Assembly: GCF_002483205.1 (NCBI RefSeq)
Contig: NZ_DLHM01000003.1
Coordinates: 434,001-498,000 of the forward strand
Direction: 5' to 3'
DNA length: 64,000 nucleotides
Source of the DNA: Flavihumibacter sp. UBA7668
GTDB lineage: Bacteria > Bacteroidota > Bacteroidia > Chitinophagales > Chitinophagaceae
Positions 54,646 to 62,621 of this stretch are shown here, piece by piece; within the stretch, counting starts at the first letter, position 1, and each line of letters starts with the position of its first letter. The notes below the pieces were generated by a model. That model worked only from the letters and a program-made list of their open reading frames with translations. It did not search any database and had not been told where the DNA came from. The translations under genes and the position numbers were made by a program.

Positions 54646-54948
54646 GAAGAGGCAGATCTCGAAGCTCTGGTCGTCAAAAATTCAAACGTCATATCCGCGA
54701 ACAACGGTATGTTTTTGTATTTGCAGCCAATGGAAATGAAGCAATGATCCGCTTGCAGTAGTGATAGTATCAGCCTATGGTGATATGGATAATATCCGTA
54801 CCGCCATGAACCGTAGCGAATTCGACTTTGTTACCAAACCGGTAAATTATGATGACCTGGAACTGACCATACTAAAAGAATCATTGCACAGGGCGGCGTC
54901 ATCGACAAATTTATTGGCGATTGTGCGATGGCTGTATTTATGAAGAAC
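54646..54948 (+). pseudogene. Remnant of a response regulator-adenylate/guanylate cyclase gene
   Basis: Three plus-strand frames carry pieces in order. First ADLEALVV, then after a one-base shift QKFKRHIREQRYVFVFAANG with NEAMIRL (receiver N-terminal half). Then AVVIVSAYGDMDNIRTAMNR followed by FDFVTKPVNYDDLELTIL, the C-terminal half of a receiver, with the phospho-acceptor region missing. Then GVIDKFIGDCAMAVFMK, the class III cyclase core motif. The linker and most of both domains are lost. The gene is decayed by deletions and a frameshift. Confidence 0.75.
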
Positions 54949-54992
54949 ATCACTTCTCTCCCAAAGTATCCATTGGAAAACAGGCATTGATT

Positions 54993-55469
54993 CTATTTAG
55001 GCACAAATTCATACTGATTGAGCAGATCCAGCACTACAGAACCACCCACCGAGGTCCTCTCCACTCTTTCAACAACCATTAATGTATTGGTTAATGTAAC
55101 AATTCGAAATTCAAAATTTTCAAATCCACTACCTGTATATTGCACTTTGATAACTTTATTATCATTTACAAGTGCCCATCTGCCACGTAGTGTATCAATT
55201 CCATTAGCCGTTCCGGGCACACAGGAACCTGCCGGCTCATTTTGAAATTCCCCATTGCGTTTATAAGTCCAAATCATATCGCTATAGCAACCACCCGGAC
55301 TAAACCAATCATTGGAAGTCCCCTCTAAAGGTGTTCCCTGTAGCGGAGTTAATATCACCCTTCCCGTCATTTTCCAACTTTTGGAAAGTAATCCAGAAAT
55401 TTGAGATCCCTCCTTTTTGCTACAGCCAAGTATAGCCAGGCAGAAAAATAAAGGCAATAGTATTTTCAT
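54993..55469 (-). CDS. Lipocalin-like lipoprotein
   Basis: A 158-residue lipoprotein if started at the ATG at 55469 (MKILLPLFFCLAILGCSKKE), with lipid Cys16. The earlier start at 55499 adds ten residues before a good signal. The mature part begins with SGLLSKSWKMTGR and has repeated beta-strand segments (WTYKRNGEF, RGRWALVNDNKVIKV, FEFRIVTLTNTLMVVERV), as in lipocalin-like domains common in Bacteroidota. The function is unknown. A motif shared with the VOC gene at 59514 lies 55 bases upstream of its start. Confidence 0.72.
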   Translation of the reverse strand: MKILLPLFFCLAILGCSKKEGSQISGLLSKSWKMTGRVILTPLQGTPLEGTSNDWFSPGGCYSDMIWTYKRNGEFQNEPAGSCVPGTANGIDTLRGRWALVNDNKVIKVQYTGSGFENFEFRIVTLTNTLMVVERVERTSVGGSVVLDLLNQYEFVPK

Positions 55470-55523
55470 TTTTTCAAAATTTGAGTGTATTGCTGCCAAT
55501 TAAGTCTGATTCTTTGGTCTACC

Positions 55524-55541
55524 TTGTACAGTAAAATACCT
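55524..55541. promoter_or_regulatory. Candidate operator, shared 18-bp motif (copy 1)
   Basis: TTGTACAGTAAAATACCT matches the second copy at 60049-60066 in 16 of 18 positions. It is 55 bases upstream of the minus-strand lipocalin-like gene. The core has a near inverted repeat around GTAA. The regulator is unknown. Confidence 0.4.
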
Positions 55542-55566
55542 GTGCCATTGGTAGTGAACCAGAAAT

Positions 55567-56343
55567 TTATTCAAAATCTTTTATCAATCCTTTCATTACC
55601 ACAAACTTTCTGAAGTTAATAGTATTTGTTTTGTCCATCCGTTTTCTGTCTGCTTCTTCCTTTAATTCTTCCGGAGTAAATTGTGTTATATAACAATTTA
55701 AAGCCACTATCGCCCTCCTTTCATCTTCTTCCGTATAGCTGATTTTTAGATTCACGTATTTTTCATCCATATAAGTTTCGGGATCTATAGACGCCACCCC
55801 TTTATTCCACGCAAAATGATATAAGGCATACTTTTCTACCCAACCCTCCGCAAGAAGCAACTCTGTTACAGCAGCACCTACAACAATGTGCTCTGAATGA
55901 TGTGTATCACCATCCGGACCGGCTGTTATTATGATATCAGGAGCAAGTGCGGGAATTCTCACCTTTAACGAATCCTGAAACCGCTGATGCTCCCTAAAAT
56001 AGTTACCGGTTCCGATTTTTGTATCCAGTCTTTCAATACCTAAAAAGATGGGAGGCTCTATGCCCAATGCCTTACAACCACATACAGACTCAGCCTTTCT
56101 TATTGTACCCAATGAATCTCCTGCCGGAATTTTTGTAACTCTTGTCCCATCCTTTCCATTCGTTGCTATTAGTACATAAACCTTGTTTCCAAGTCGCGCA
56201 TATTTAGTGAGCACTTCGCTAATAGCCGTTTCATCATCCGGATGCGCTCCAATAAATAAAATCGTTTTTTTCTTTCCAATAACTTGTGCCTCACACTCCA
56301 TTATTGAAAACAAAACCAGGGTAGCTAATAATTTATTAAACAT
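55567..56343 (-). CDS. PIG-L family deacetylase
   Basis: A 258-residue enzyme when started at the ATG at 56343 (MFNKLLATLVLFSIMECEAQ), which gives a signal peptide; the 39 residues upstream belong to the preceding permease gene in another frame. The zinc motif AHPDDE (about 33-38) and the second motif HHSEH (with PDGDT before it) match LmbE/PIG-L deacetylases. They remove N-acetyl groups from sugar amides. The signal peptide suggests an exported enzyme. The start lies 2 bases after the end of the permease gene, so the two are likely cotranscribed. Confidence 0.88.
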   Translation of the reverse strand: MFNKLLATLVLFSIMECEAQVIGKKKTILFIGAHPDDETAISEVLTKYARLGNKVYVLIATNGKDGTRVTKIPAGDSLGTIRKAESVCGCKALGIEPPIFLGIERLDTKIGTGNYFREHQRFQDSLKVRIPALAPDIIITAGPDGDTHHSEHIVVGAAVTELLLAEGWVEKYALYHFAWNKGVASIDPETYMDEKYVNLKISYTEEDERRAIVALNCYITQFTPEELKEEADRKRMDKTNTINFRKFVVMKGLIKDFE

Positions 56344-56345
56344 GG

Positions 56346-58697
56346 CTATTCTGTTCTTAAACCTTTTACAGGATTCGCCATCGCTGCCTTTACTGCCTGA
56401 ACACTCACTGTCAGAATAGTAATGACCAGGGCACCTGCAATCGGCGCAATAAAGATCCAAACCGATAACTCCATCCGATAGCTGTAATTCTGCAACCAGT
56501 TATTCAAATAATACCAGGCAATGGGGATGGCTATAAGACAGGCAATAAGCACCAGGCTCACCAATTCCTTCGACTGCATTTTCCAAAGATTAAACACCGT
56601 AGCTCCCAATACTTTTCGCAGGGCAATTTCTTTTGTTCGCTGTTCCGCAATAAAAGAGGCCAACCCAAACAAACCCAAACATGAAATGAAAATGGCAAGT
56701 ACTGCAAAGAAACTGGCCAAACTACCAATCCGCACTTCATTGGAATATTTCTTTGCATATTCCTCCTCCACAAATTTATATTGGAATGGTGTATCCGGTG
56801 TATATTTTTTGAACACCCCTCCTATTTTGTCCAATGCATCAGCTTCAGGTACACCCTGCTTCAACCGGATGGTAATCACTCCCATCCAGCCTTTGCAAAA
56901 AAACACCGCAGGGTGCATGGGTTCATACGGCGATTGCGTCAGCATATCCTTTGCAATTCCAATCACCGTATACGCCTTTCCGCCATAGGTTACTATTTCA
57001 CCCACAGGTGATGAAAGACCTGTAGCGGCCACTGCAGTTTCATTGAGTATAACAGAACCCGAATCATTACCCCATTCTTTCGCAAAATCGCGGCCTTCTG
57101 TTATTGTCCAACCAACGGTATTGCCAAAATCGGGTGTTACATTAACATCTCTGAAGTTTATATCCAGATTCGGATCCTTCCCCCTCCAATCCAGACTGTT
57201 ATTATTGCTGAAATGTGAAGTCGGCTGAGATGATTCCGCCATATTCTCCACCACACCTGTTTGCAACAAATCATTTCGCAGAATGGTGTATTTTCCATAC
57301 AATCCCTCGGTAAGTGGTGTGGATATCAGACTATTCCGGGAAAAACCAGTCGGGCGGTCCTTTGCAAATTCAATTTGCCGAAAAATTATAATGGTTCCAA
57401 TAATTAAACTTACGGAAACAGTAAACTGCACCACCACCAGCACTTTTCGCGGCAATGAAGCAAACCGCCCCGATTTAAAAATACCCTTCAACACTTTAAT
57501 TGGCTCAAACCTCGATAAATATAAAGCCGGATAACTACCCGAAACAATTCCTGTCAGAAAGGTAAATGCAAGTGCCAGTAATAAAAACAGTGGACCAACT
57601 GAGACAAGATTCATTTGTTTATCGGCCAAACTATTGAAAAACGGAAGCGATAATTGCACCAATACCAATGCCAGTACAAAAGCAATCAGAGCGCATAAAA
57701 CAGATTCACATAGAAACTGCCCAATTAATTGACTGCGTAAGGATCCAACAGCTTTTCTTATACCTACTTCTTTCGCCCTTTTCTCGCTTCTTGCCGTAGA
57801 AAGATTTATAAAATTGATACAGGCCAACACCAACACAAATACTCCAATGATCCCAAACAACCAGACAAACTGAATACGTCCGCCTGCAGCTTGGCCATTT
57901 TCAAATTCGGTGTACAAGTTGAGCTTTGTAATTGGGTGAAGCATAACCTCTTCTTTCACCTTCTCAATATGCGCAGTAGGGATATTTTTTATTTTTTCAT
58001 TTATTGCAGCAAAATCAGTGTTTTGATTTAATTGAACATACAATACACCGCAGTGGTTAGACCAGCTGGTCTGTTTATTCATCCAGTTTTCGGTGTTCCC
58101 CCAGGGCAACAAAATCTTTGTTTCATAAAAACTGGAATTACGGGGTAAATCCTTATATACTCCCCCTATTTTCATCTCCAGTTTATTGTCCAGTTTTACT
58201 GTCTTATTTATTGGATTTTCCTCACCAAAAAGGGCCATTGCCATGGATTCCGCTATAAGCACCGTAGATGGATCCCTGAGTACACCCCTTTTACCCATAA
58301 CCATATCGAACGTAAACATTTCAGGAAAATCAGGCTCCACCCATCTTCCTGACACCGGTAGTTTACTATCTCCCACTGTTAGCGTATGCTCATTATCCCA
58401 GGAAGAAAGCGATACCCGCTTAAAATCTGCCGCATGAAGGGTACGCAAGGCCTCCCCTAATGGCATGGCAATGGTTTCATCGGTAGAGGTTTCTCCATTG
58501 GTGGTTTGGTTAAGAAATACCTGTGCCAGCCGGTTATGATGCTGGTGATTTGAATTAAAAGAAAGTTCATCCCAGATCCATAATCCAACCAGCATTGCTA
58601 CAGCAATACCTGTAGCCAGACCGGTAATATTTATAAAGGAATAAACTCCGTTCTTCCATAAATGCCTCCAGGCTGTTTTTATATAGTTTTTAAGCAT
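56346..58697 (-). CDS. MacB/FtsX-type ABC transporter permease
   Basis: A 783-residue protein from the ATG at 58697 (MLKNYIKTAWRHLWKNG); a longer frame starting at 58739 has no family support. It has an N-terminal helix, a periplasmic domain (about 45-275), a first FtsX module with three helices (about 280-420), a central helix (about 428), a second soluble domain (about 450-655) and a final FtsX module (about 665-780), ending NPVKGLRTE. Such permeases in Bacteroidota often work without an adjacent ATPase gene, as here. The PIG-L gene follows directly. Confidence 0.9.
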   Translation of the reverse strand: MLKNYIKTAWRHLWKNGVYSFINITGLATGIAVAMLVGLWIWDELSFNSNHQHHNRLAQVFLNQTTNGETSTDETIAMPLGEALRTLHAADFKRVSLSSWDNEHTLTVGDSKLPVSGRWVEPDFPEMFTFDMVMGKRGVLRDPSTVLIAESMAMALFGEENPINKTVKLDNKLEMKIGGVYKDLPRNSSFYETKILLPWGNTENWMNKQTSWSNHCGVLYVQLNQNTDFAAINEKIKNIPTAHIEKVKEEVMLHPITKLNLYTEFENGQAAGGRIQFVWLFGIIGVFVLVLACINFINLSTARSEKRAKEVGIRKAVGSLRSQLIGQFLCESVLCALIAFVLALVLVQLSLPFFNSLADKQMNLVSVGPLFLLLALAFTFLTGIVSGSYPALYLSRFEPIKVLKGIFKSGRFASLPRKVLVVVQFTVSVSLIIGTIIIFRQIEFAKDRPTGFSRNSLISTPLTEGLYGKYTILRNDLLQTGVVENMAESSQPTSHFSNNNSLDWRGKDPNLDINFRDVNVTPDFGNTVGWTITEGRDFAKEWGNDSGSVILNETAVAATGLSSPVGEIVTYGGKAYTVIGIAKDMLTQSPYEPMHPAVFFCKGWMGVITIRLKQGVPEADALDKIGGVFKKYTPDTPFQYKFVEEEYAKKYSNEVRIGSLASFFAVLAIFISCLGLFGLASFIAEQRTKEIALRKVLGATVFNLWKMQSKELVSLVLIACLIAIPIAWYYLNNWLQNYSYRMELSVWIFIAPIAGALVITILTVSVQAVKAAMANPVKGLRTE

Positions 58698-58853
58698 GGC
58701 TTTAGTTTTAGCGCAGATTTGTGGAAACAAATCCTTCAATAGCTATACCTATTCTTATTTCTATTGATTATCAATAAATTAGTAAAATCCATAAATGAAC
58801 ACTCTGTACGTTATTAGTACAGAAATGTTCGGATTTATTACAAAAAACTTCGT

Positions 58854-59477
58854 TCAGGAAGGATTTTCTACTGATTTTATTGAATTAAAATCTTCATATC
58901 TGGTAAAATACTCCAGGCCTAAAACCAACAGAATAGAGGTTATAACGTATACTTTCTGCAGTATCACTGACCACTCCGTATAACCAAAACCATAAAAGAA
59001 AAAGAAACAGTAATAGATTAACAAACAGAGAATACAGCAAAATTTAAAAAAATGAAGTTTTGACATTAGGACGAAAACCGTAATACCAAATAAACCTAAC
59101 AAGGTTAAAATAATTGAAAATGTTCCCAGGTCATGTAAGGGTGTTGCAATTAAAAAAATTAACAACAGGTTGAAAAACCCTATAAATTGTAAAACAGCAG
59201 ACCATATTTTCGAAGAGATCTTTTTTGACATATTGATAAAAAAAAGTCCATACCCAACTGAATGAAATACCATTCCGATTACTGCCCAAATTCTGCCAGG
59301 ATTTTCGGAACCATTCATAGCTTTTGGAGAAAACAGGTTGCTTAGGTAATTTTTTGACCAGTCAAACCCTATGGAATTTTGGTCAACAATGGAGCCTCCC
59401 GGATATAATAAAGCAGCAACTACAATCAAAACCACAGAAATGACCAAGCTTATTAAAACCGAATATTTTTTTATCAT
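58854..59477 (-). CDS. Six-helix membrane protein, unknown function
   Basis: A 207-residue inner-membrane protein with six hydrophobic helices (near 7-25, 62-82, 92-112, 118-137, 142-162 and 168-187). The first loop YPGGSIVDQNSIGFDWSKNY followed by LSNLF resembles DUF998-type proteins, but I would not assign a family on that. It lies between the permease gene (156 bases) and a VOC gene (36 bases) on the minus strand. Function unknown. Confidence 0.75.
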   Translation of the reverse strand: MIKKYSVLISLVISVVLIVVAALLYPGGSIVDQNSIGFDWSKNYLSNLFSPKAMNGSENPGRIWAVIGMVFHSVGYGLFFINMSKKISSKIWSAVLQFIGFFNLLLIFLIATPLHDLGTFSIILTLLGLFGITVFVLMSKLHFFKFCCILCLLIYYCFFFFYGFGYTEWSVILQKVYVITSILLVLGLEYFTRYEDFNSIKSVENPS

Positions 59478-59513
59478 TAAAATTTATTGTTCAAAATTCT
59501 GAACTTCAACACT

Positions 59514-59981
59514 TTATTTAAGTTCTGAAAGTATTAGTTTCTTCTGTTTAAATGTATTCTTCATTGCCTTTTCTCTAACCTGAGCATCCTCACTGTTTAT
59601 CAATTCAAAATATTCATCTGGAACTACCTGCCAGGATAAACCATATTTATCTTTACACCAGCCACAGGAGCTTTCTACTCCGCCATTTGAAGTCAGCGCC
59701 TCCCAATAATAATCCACTTCAGCCTGGTCTTTACAATTTATTACAAATGAAACTGACTCATTAAATTTGAAAAAAGGACCAGCTGCTAAAATGCTGAATT
59801 CGACCCCATTAATTTCAATAATAGCAGTTTCAAAATCGCCCCCTCCTGCTTCAGGTGGATTTTTGTACTGGCGATGTTCTTTCAATTTACCCTCCCTGAA
59901 AATAGAAAGGTAATAATCAACCACTGCTTTGGCATCCGTTGTCTCCACCCAGATACACGGTGTTATTTTTTGCGCATTCAT
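59514..59981 (-). CDS. VOC-family protein, PhnB-like
   Basis: A 155-residue cytoplasmic protein. ITPCIWVETTDAKAVVDYYL, FETAIIEINGVEFSILAAGP, FVINCKDQAEVDYYWEALTS and CGWCKDKYGLSWQVVPDEYF match the PhnB/3-demethylubiquinone-like VOC group. The substrate is unknown. A cluster of GTAC-containing inverted repeats lies 40-85 bases upstream of its start (60020-60066). Confidence 0.9.
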   Translation of the reverse strand: MNAQKITPCIWVETTDAKAVVDYYLSIFREGKLKEHRQYKNPPEAGGGDFETAIIEINGVEFSILAAGPFFKFNESVSFVINCKDQAEVDYYWEALTSNGGVESSCGWCKDKYGLSWQVVPDEYFELINSEDAQVREKAMKNTFKQKKLILSELK

Positions 59982-60019
59982 ACAGATAACTAATATACTA
60001 ATTATACTTCATATATAAT

Positions 60020-60066
60020 AGTACAATGAAGCATGAATCCTTACATTTTTGTACTGTAAAGTACCT
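60020..60066. promoter_or_regulatory. Candidate operator region with inverted repeats (motif copy 2)
   Basis: AGTACAA (60020-60026) and TTGTACT (60049-60055) form a perfect inverted repeat with a 22-base spacer. The second arm also begins TTGTACTGTAAAGTACCT (60049-60066), which contains GTACT-GTAA-AGTAC and matches 55524-55541 in 16 of 18 positions. It lies 39-85 bases upstream of the VOC gene at 59514. A repressor site, for example for an HxlR-like protein, is possible (inference). Confidence 0.45.
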
Positions 60067-60070
60067 TCCC

Positions 60071-60595
60071 TCAGCAACCCTTATTCTTGCTAAAGTCACG
60101 TTTAAAAAGAACCTGTTTTTTTAGCGCAATATAGTCGCCTGATAGAATCAAATAGGGATGATTGGGTGAATACCCGGCACTGCGACTTTTTACAATTATT
60201 TTGTCGTTCACTTGCAGATTTTGCAACTGCTGAAACTCACTTGGAACAAATTGCATCATGTATTCTTCGCCCTGAATTCGGACTATCAGCCATTTGGGTC
60301 CGGATGATTTAGCGTTTTCGCGCTGGAAAGTCACAGAGCTTACCACGGCTTCCATTTCGGAGAAAGTATTTATTTCCCTTTTTATTTTATCAAAACTGGC
60401 ATGCACTTTTTTGCCTGCGGGGGAAAGTTCCCATTCCTTGTACCTTATACCGTCTGGAGAAGCCTCCCATTTTTTCGTCTCCTGAAGGTTGGATGCCTTC
60501 GTTTCATTTTTAGATCCCCGATTTGCAAATACCAGTCCGCTTAGCACAGCAAGCGATACGACGAGCACATAAATTTTTCTTTGAGTATATTTCAT
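60071..60595 (-). CDS. Exported protein of unknown function
   Basis: A 174-residue protein with an N-terminal hydrophobic stretch (about 8-24, VLVVSLAVLSGLVFA) that is a signal peptide or anchor. The mature region has WEASPDGIRYKEWELSPAGK and a later beta-rich KWLIVRIQGEEYMMQFVPSE; the C terminus is basic with a single Cys as the last residue. I do not recognise a family. It is separated from the serine hydrolase gene upstream by 94 bases. Confidence 0.7.
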   Translation of the reverse strand: MKYTQRKIYVLVVSLAVLSGLVFANRGSKNETKASNLQETKKWEASPDGIRYKEWELSPAGKKVHASFDKIKREINTFSEMEAVVSSVTFQRENAKSSGPKWLIVRIQGEEYMMQFVPSEFQQLQNLQVNDKIIVKSRSAGYSPNHPYLILSGDYIALKKQVLFKRDFSKNKGC

Positions 60596-60689
60596 ATACT
60601 ATAATTTATACGGCAAAGCTAGTCAGAGATTCGGCGGATGGTGTGATTTGGGTTGTAATTAAAAATGTAAACAATGTAAATTTTAGAAA

Positions 60690-62102
60690 TTATTCACTCG
60701 TTTGCAGGTCTTGGATCTTGTTTTCTTTGTTGAACTGAATCATTAACCCTAAAATTTCTTTACTAAATATCAGCCTGTAACGATACTCCCTGGTTCCATT
60801 ACCCAATTCCTTTCTGGAAACTAACTCTGATCTTAAAAACTCCCCTTTAGATTTGAAATATTCCGATCCTCTTGCCTGCATTGTGCTATCCATGAGCTCC
60901 GCCGCCAATTCAGCTGTGAACTGATCCGTTTGCATTTTTGTTTCAATCACACTCTTGATAAACTCATTTACCTTTTTAGAGATGCCGGGCTCTGTATCCG
61001 TTACTATTTTTAAACTGGCAAGGCTTAACTCCGGCTGATATATACGTAAGATTCTGGTTGAAATTTTATAGGTACTTGCCCGTTTTAGATTTGCAAATAC
61101 CACCACCGCCATTTTCTTTTCAGGATAACGTTTGATGGTACATTCAAATCCCTGCCAGCTGCCATTGTGTTCTACTATCCTGTTGCCATTTACTGAATCA
61201 ATTGACCAGCCAAATCCATAATTTTCGATTGTTCCGTCATTGAGTTTGGTAGGTGCCCACATCAGATCGTAATATTCCTTCTTCAGCAGTTTCCCCGCAT
61301 TTAAACCTGCTTCCCATTTAGCCATATCCAATGCAGTTACATACATTGATCCATCTGCAGTGGTATTGAGTGAAGGAGACACCCACTCCTGATTTTTAAC
61401 GCTGTCATTCAACAACCGATACCCTGCTGCCCTGTTTAGTACAATATCCTCTTCAGTGATAATTCGGGCTGTAGTCATGCCCAATGGTAAAAAAACTCGT
61501 TCCTTTAAATATTCGCCATAAAATTTACCAGCAGCTTTACTGATAATTAATCCCAGGGTAGCATACCCCATATTACTGTATCGTTGTTTTTCGCCGGCTT
61601 TAAAGAGCAATGGCCTTTTTCTATACACCTGATACAAACTATCCTCCGTATAATTGGCCCGATAATCAATTGTATTGGTATAATCACCAAAACCGCTGGT
61701 ATGATTAAGCAGATTGCGAACGGTAATTGAATCCCATCCGGAAGGTGCATCCGGAAAATATGTAGTGAGTTTATCATCAAGACTTATTTTACCTTCCTGA
61801 ACAAGCAGCAGCACAGCAAATGCAGTGAACTGTTTGCCTACCGAACCCGCCTGAAAAATGGTTTCGGCTTTGACAGGTACTTTATGTTCGAGATTAGAAT
61901 AGCCATAACCATTTACATAATCAATTTTTCCATCACGTACTACTACAAGTGAAAGACCCGGTATACGCTGATTTTTCATTTCTATACTTACCAATGAATC
62001 AACCTGCTTCTTTAGATTGGATGAAATGTTGGTTTGAGCAAAACCGTAGATGCATTGCATACTGAAAATAAATACAACTAGTTTACTTTTCATACGTTCC
62101 AT
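60690..62102 (-). CDS. Serine hydrolase, class C beta-lactamase family
   Basis: A 470-residue exported enzyme with a signal peptide (about 1-22, YGFAQ). SxxK is SVGK (Ser87, Lys90), YSN appears in QRYSNMGYATLG, and HNGS (EHNGSWQGFEC) is the third motif. The C-terminal part (about 365-470) is an extra domain as in the serine hydrolase at 44729. A start 9 bases later (MKSKLVV) is equally good. It follows the OsmC gene by 60 bases on the minus strand. The substrate is unknown. Confidence 0.9.
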   Translation of the reverse strand: MERMKSKLVVFIFSMQCIYGFAQTNISSNLKKQVDSLVSIEMKNQRIPGLSLVVVRDGKIDYVNGYGYSNLEHKVPVKAETIFQAGSVGKQFTAFAVLLLVQEGKISLDDKLTTYFPDAPSGWDSITVRNLLNHTSGFGDYTNTIDYRANYTEDSLYQVYRKRPLLFKAGEKQRYSNMGYATLGLIISKAAGKFYGEYLKERVFLPLGMTTARIITEEDIVLNRAAGYRLLNDSVKNQEWVSPSLNTTADGSMYVTALDMAKWEAGLNAGKLLKKEYYDLMWAPTKLNDGTIENYGFGWSIDSVNGNRIVEHNGSWQGFECTIKRYPEKKMAVVVFANLKRASTYKISTRILRIYQPELSLASLKIVTDTEPGISKKVNEFIKSVIETKMQTDQFTAELAAELMDSTMQARGSEYFKSKGEFLRSELVSRKELGNGTREYRYRLIFSKEILGLMIQFNKENKIQDLQTSE

Positions 62103-62162
62103 ACAGTGTTGTTTAAAATACTACATCCAATGACCATTTTTTCTTTAACTGGCAAATGTCCT

Positions 62163-62561
62163 TCAATTCTTCAATGTTACCGGAGTACCAACCCGCAGTG
62201 TATTATGCACTTCGGCAATCTGGTCAACATAGAAAATTAAATCTTTAATTTCTTCCTCTGTTGCATCGCAGTCCACCTTCGTTTCATATTGAATATTAAA
62301 TCCAGGCGTACCTTCATCTCCAAATTCCCCAGAAACAAAGACCTCTACTGACTTAATCTGCATTTTTCTCTTTGAAGCTTCACGGTAGATATCATTACAA
62401 AAACAGGTTGCAAGGGCCAGAAATAACAACTCGCCTCCGTTAATTGAAGAACCGTTCCCTTCTGATTTGGGAGGAATTAAGAGGGATTTCGTTTTATTGG
62501 TGGTATTAACCTTAACCTCGTTGTGGCTACCAGAATTCGAAATTGAGGCAGATATTTGCAT
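62163..62561 (-). CDS. OsmC-family protein
   Basis: A 132-residue cytoplasmic protein. The OsmC fold shows SINGGELLFLALATCFCNDI, with the reactive Cys in ATCFC, and VDCDATEEEIKDLIFYVDQI before the C-terminal TLRVGTPVTL. Known members (OsmC, Ohr, YhfA) reduce organic hydroperoxides or bind small molecules. The second catalytic Cys region of Ohr is not obvious. The start at 62561 fits the family (MQISASISN). It lies downstream of the large unknown gene by 60 bases. Confidence 0.88.
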   Translation of the reverse strand: MQISASISNSGSHNEVKVNTTNKTKSLLIPPKSEGNGSSINGGELLFLALATCFCNDIYREASKRKMQIKSVEVFVSGEFGDEGTPGFNIQYETKVDCDATEEEIKDLIFYVDQIAEVHNTLRVGTPVTLKN

Positions 62562-62621
62562 GGATATATTATTTGAAGAGTGTTTGCGACTACCGGCAAC
62601 AGATCTGTCCGTCCTGTTATG

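Larger units (their letters stand above)
54420..54992. other. Region of decayed gene pieces
   Basis: No intact gene is visible. It holds the AraC-like remnant (minus strand) and the response regulator-cyclase remnant (plus strand), which meet head to head near 54645. The stretch 54420-54537 shows nothing recognisable. Confidence 0.7.

Noticed and set aside
54761..54943. 60-residue ORF (MIVSAYGDMDN...) as a gene
   Set aside because: It is the middle piece of a response regulator; the sequence before and after continues the same protein in other frames, so it is a decayed fragment.
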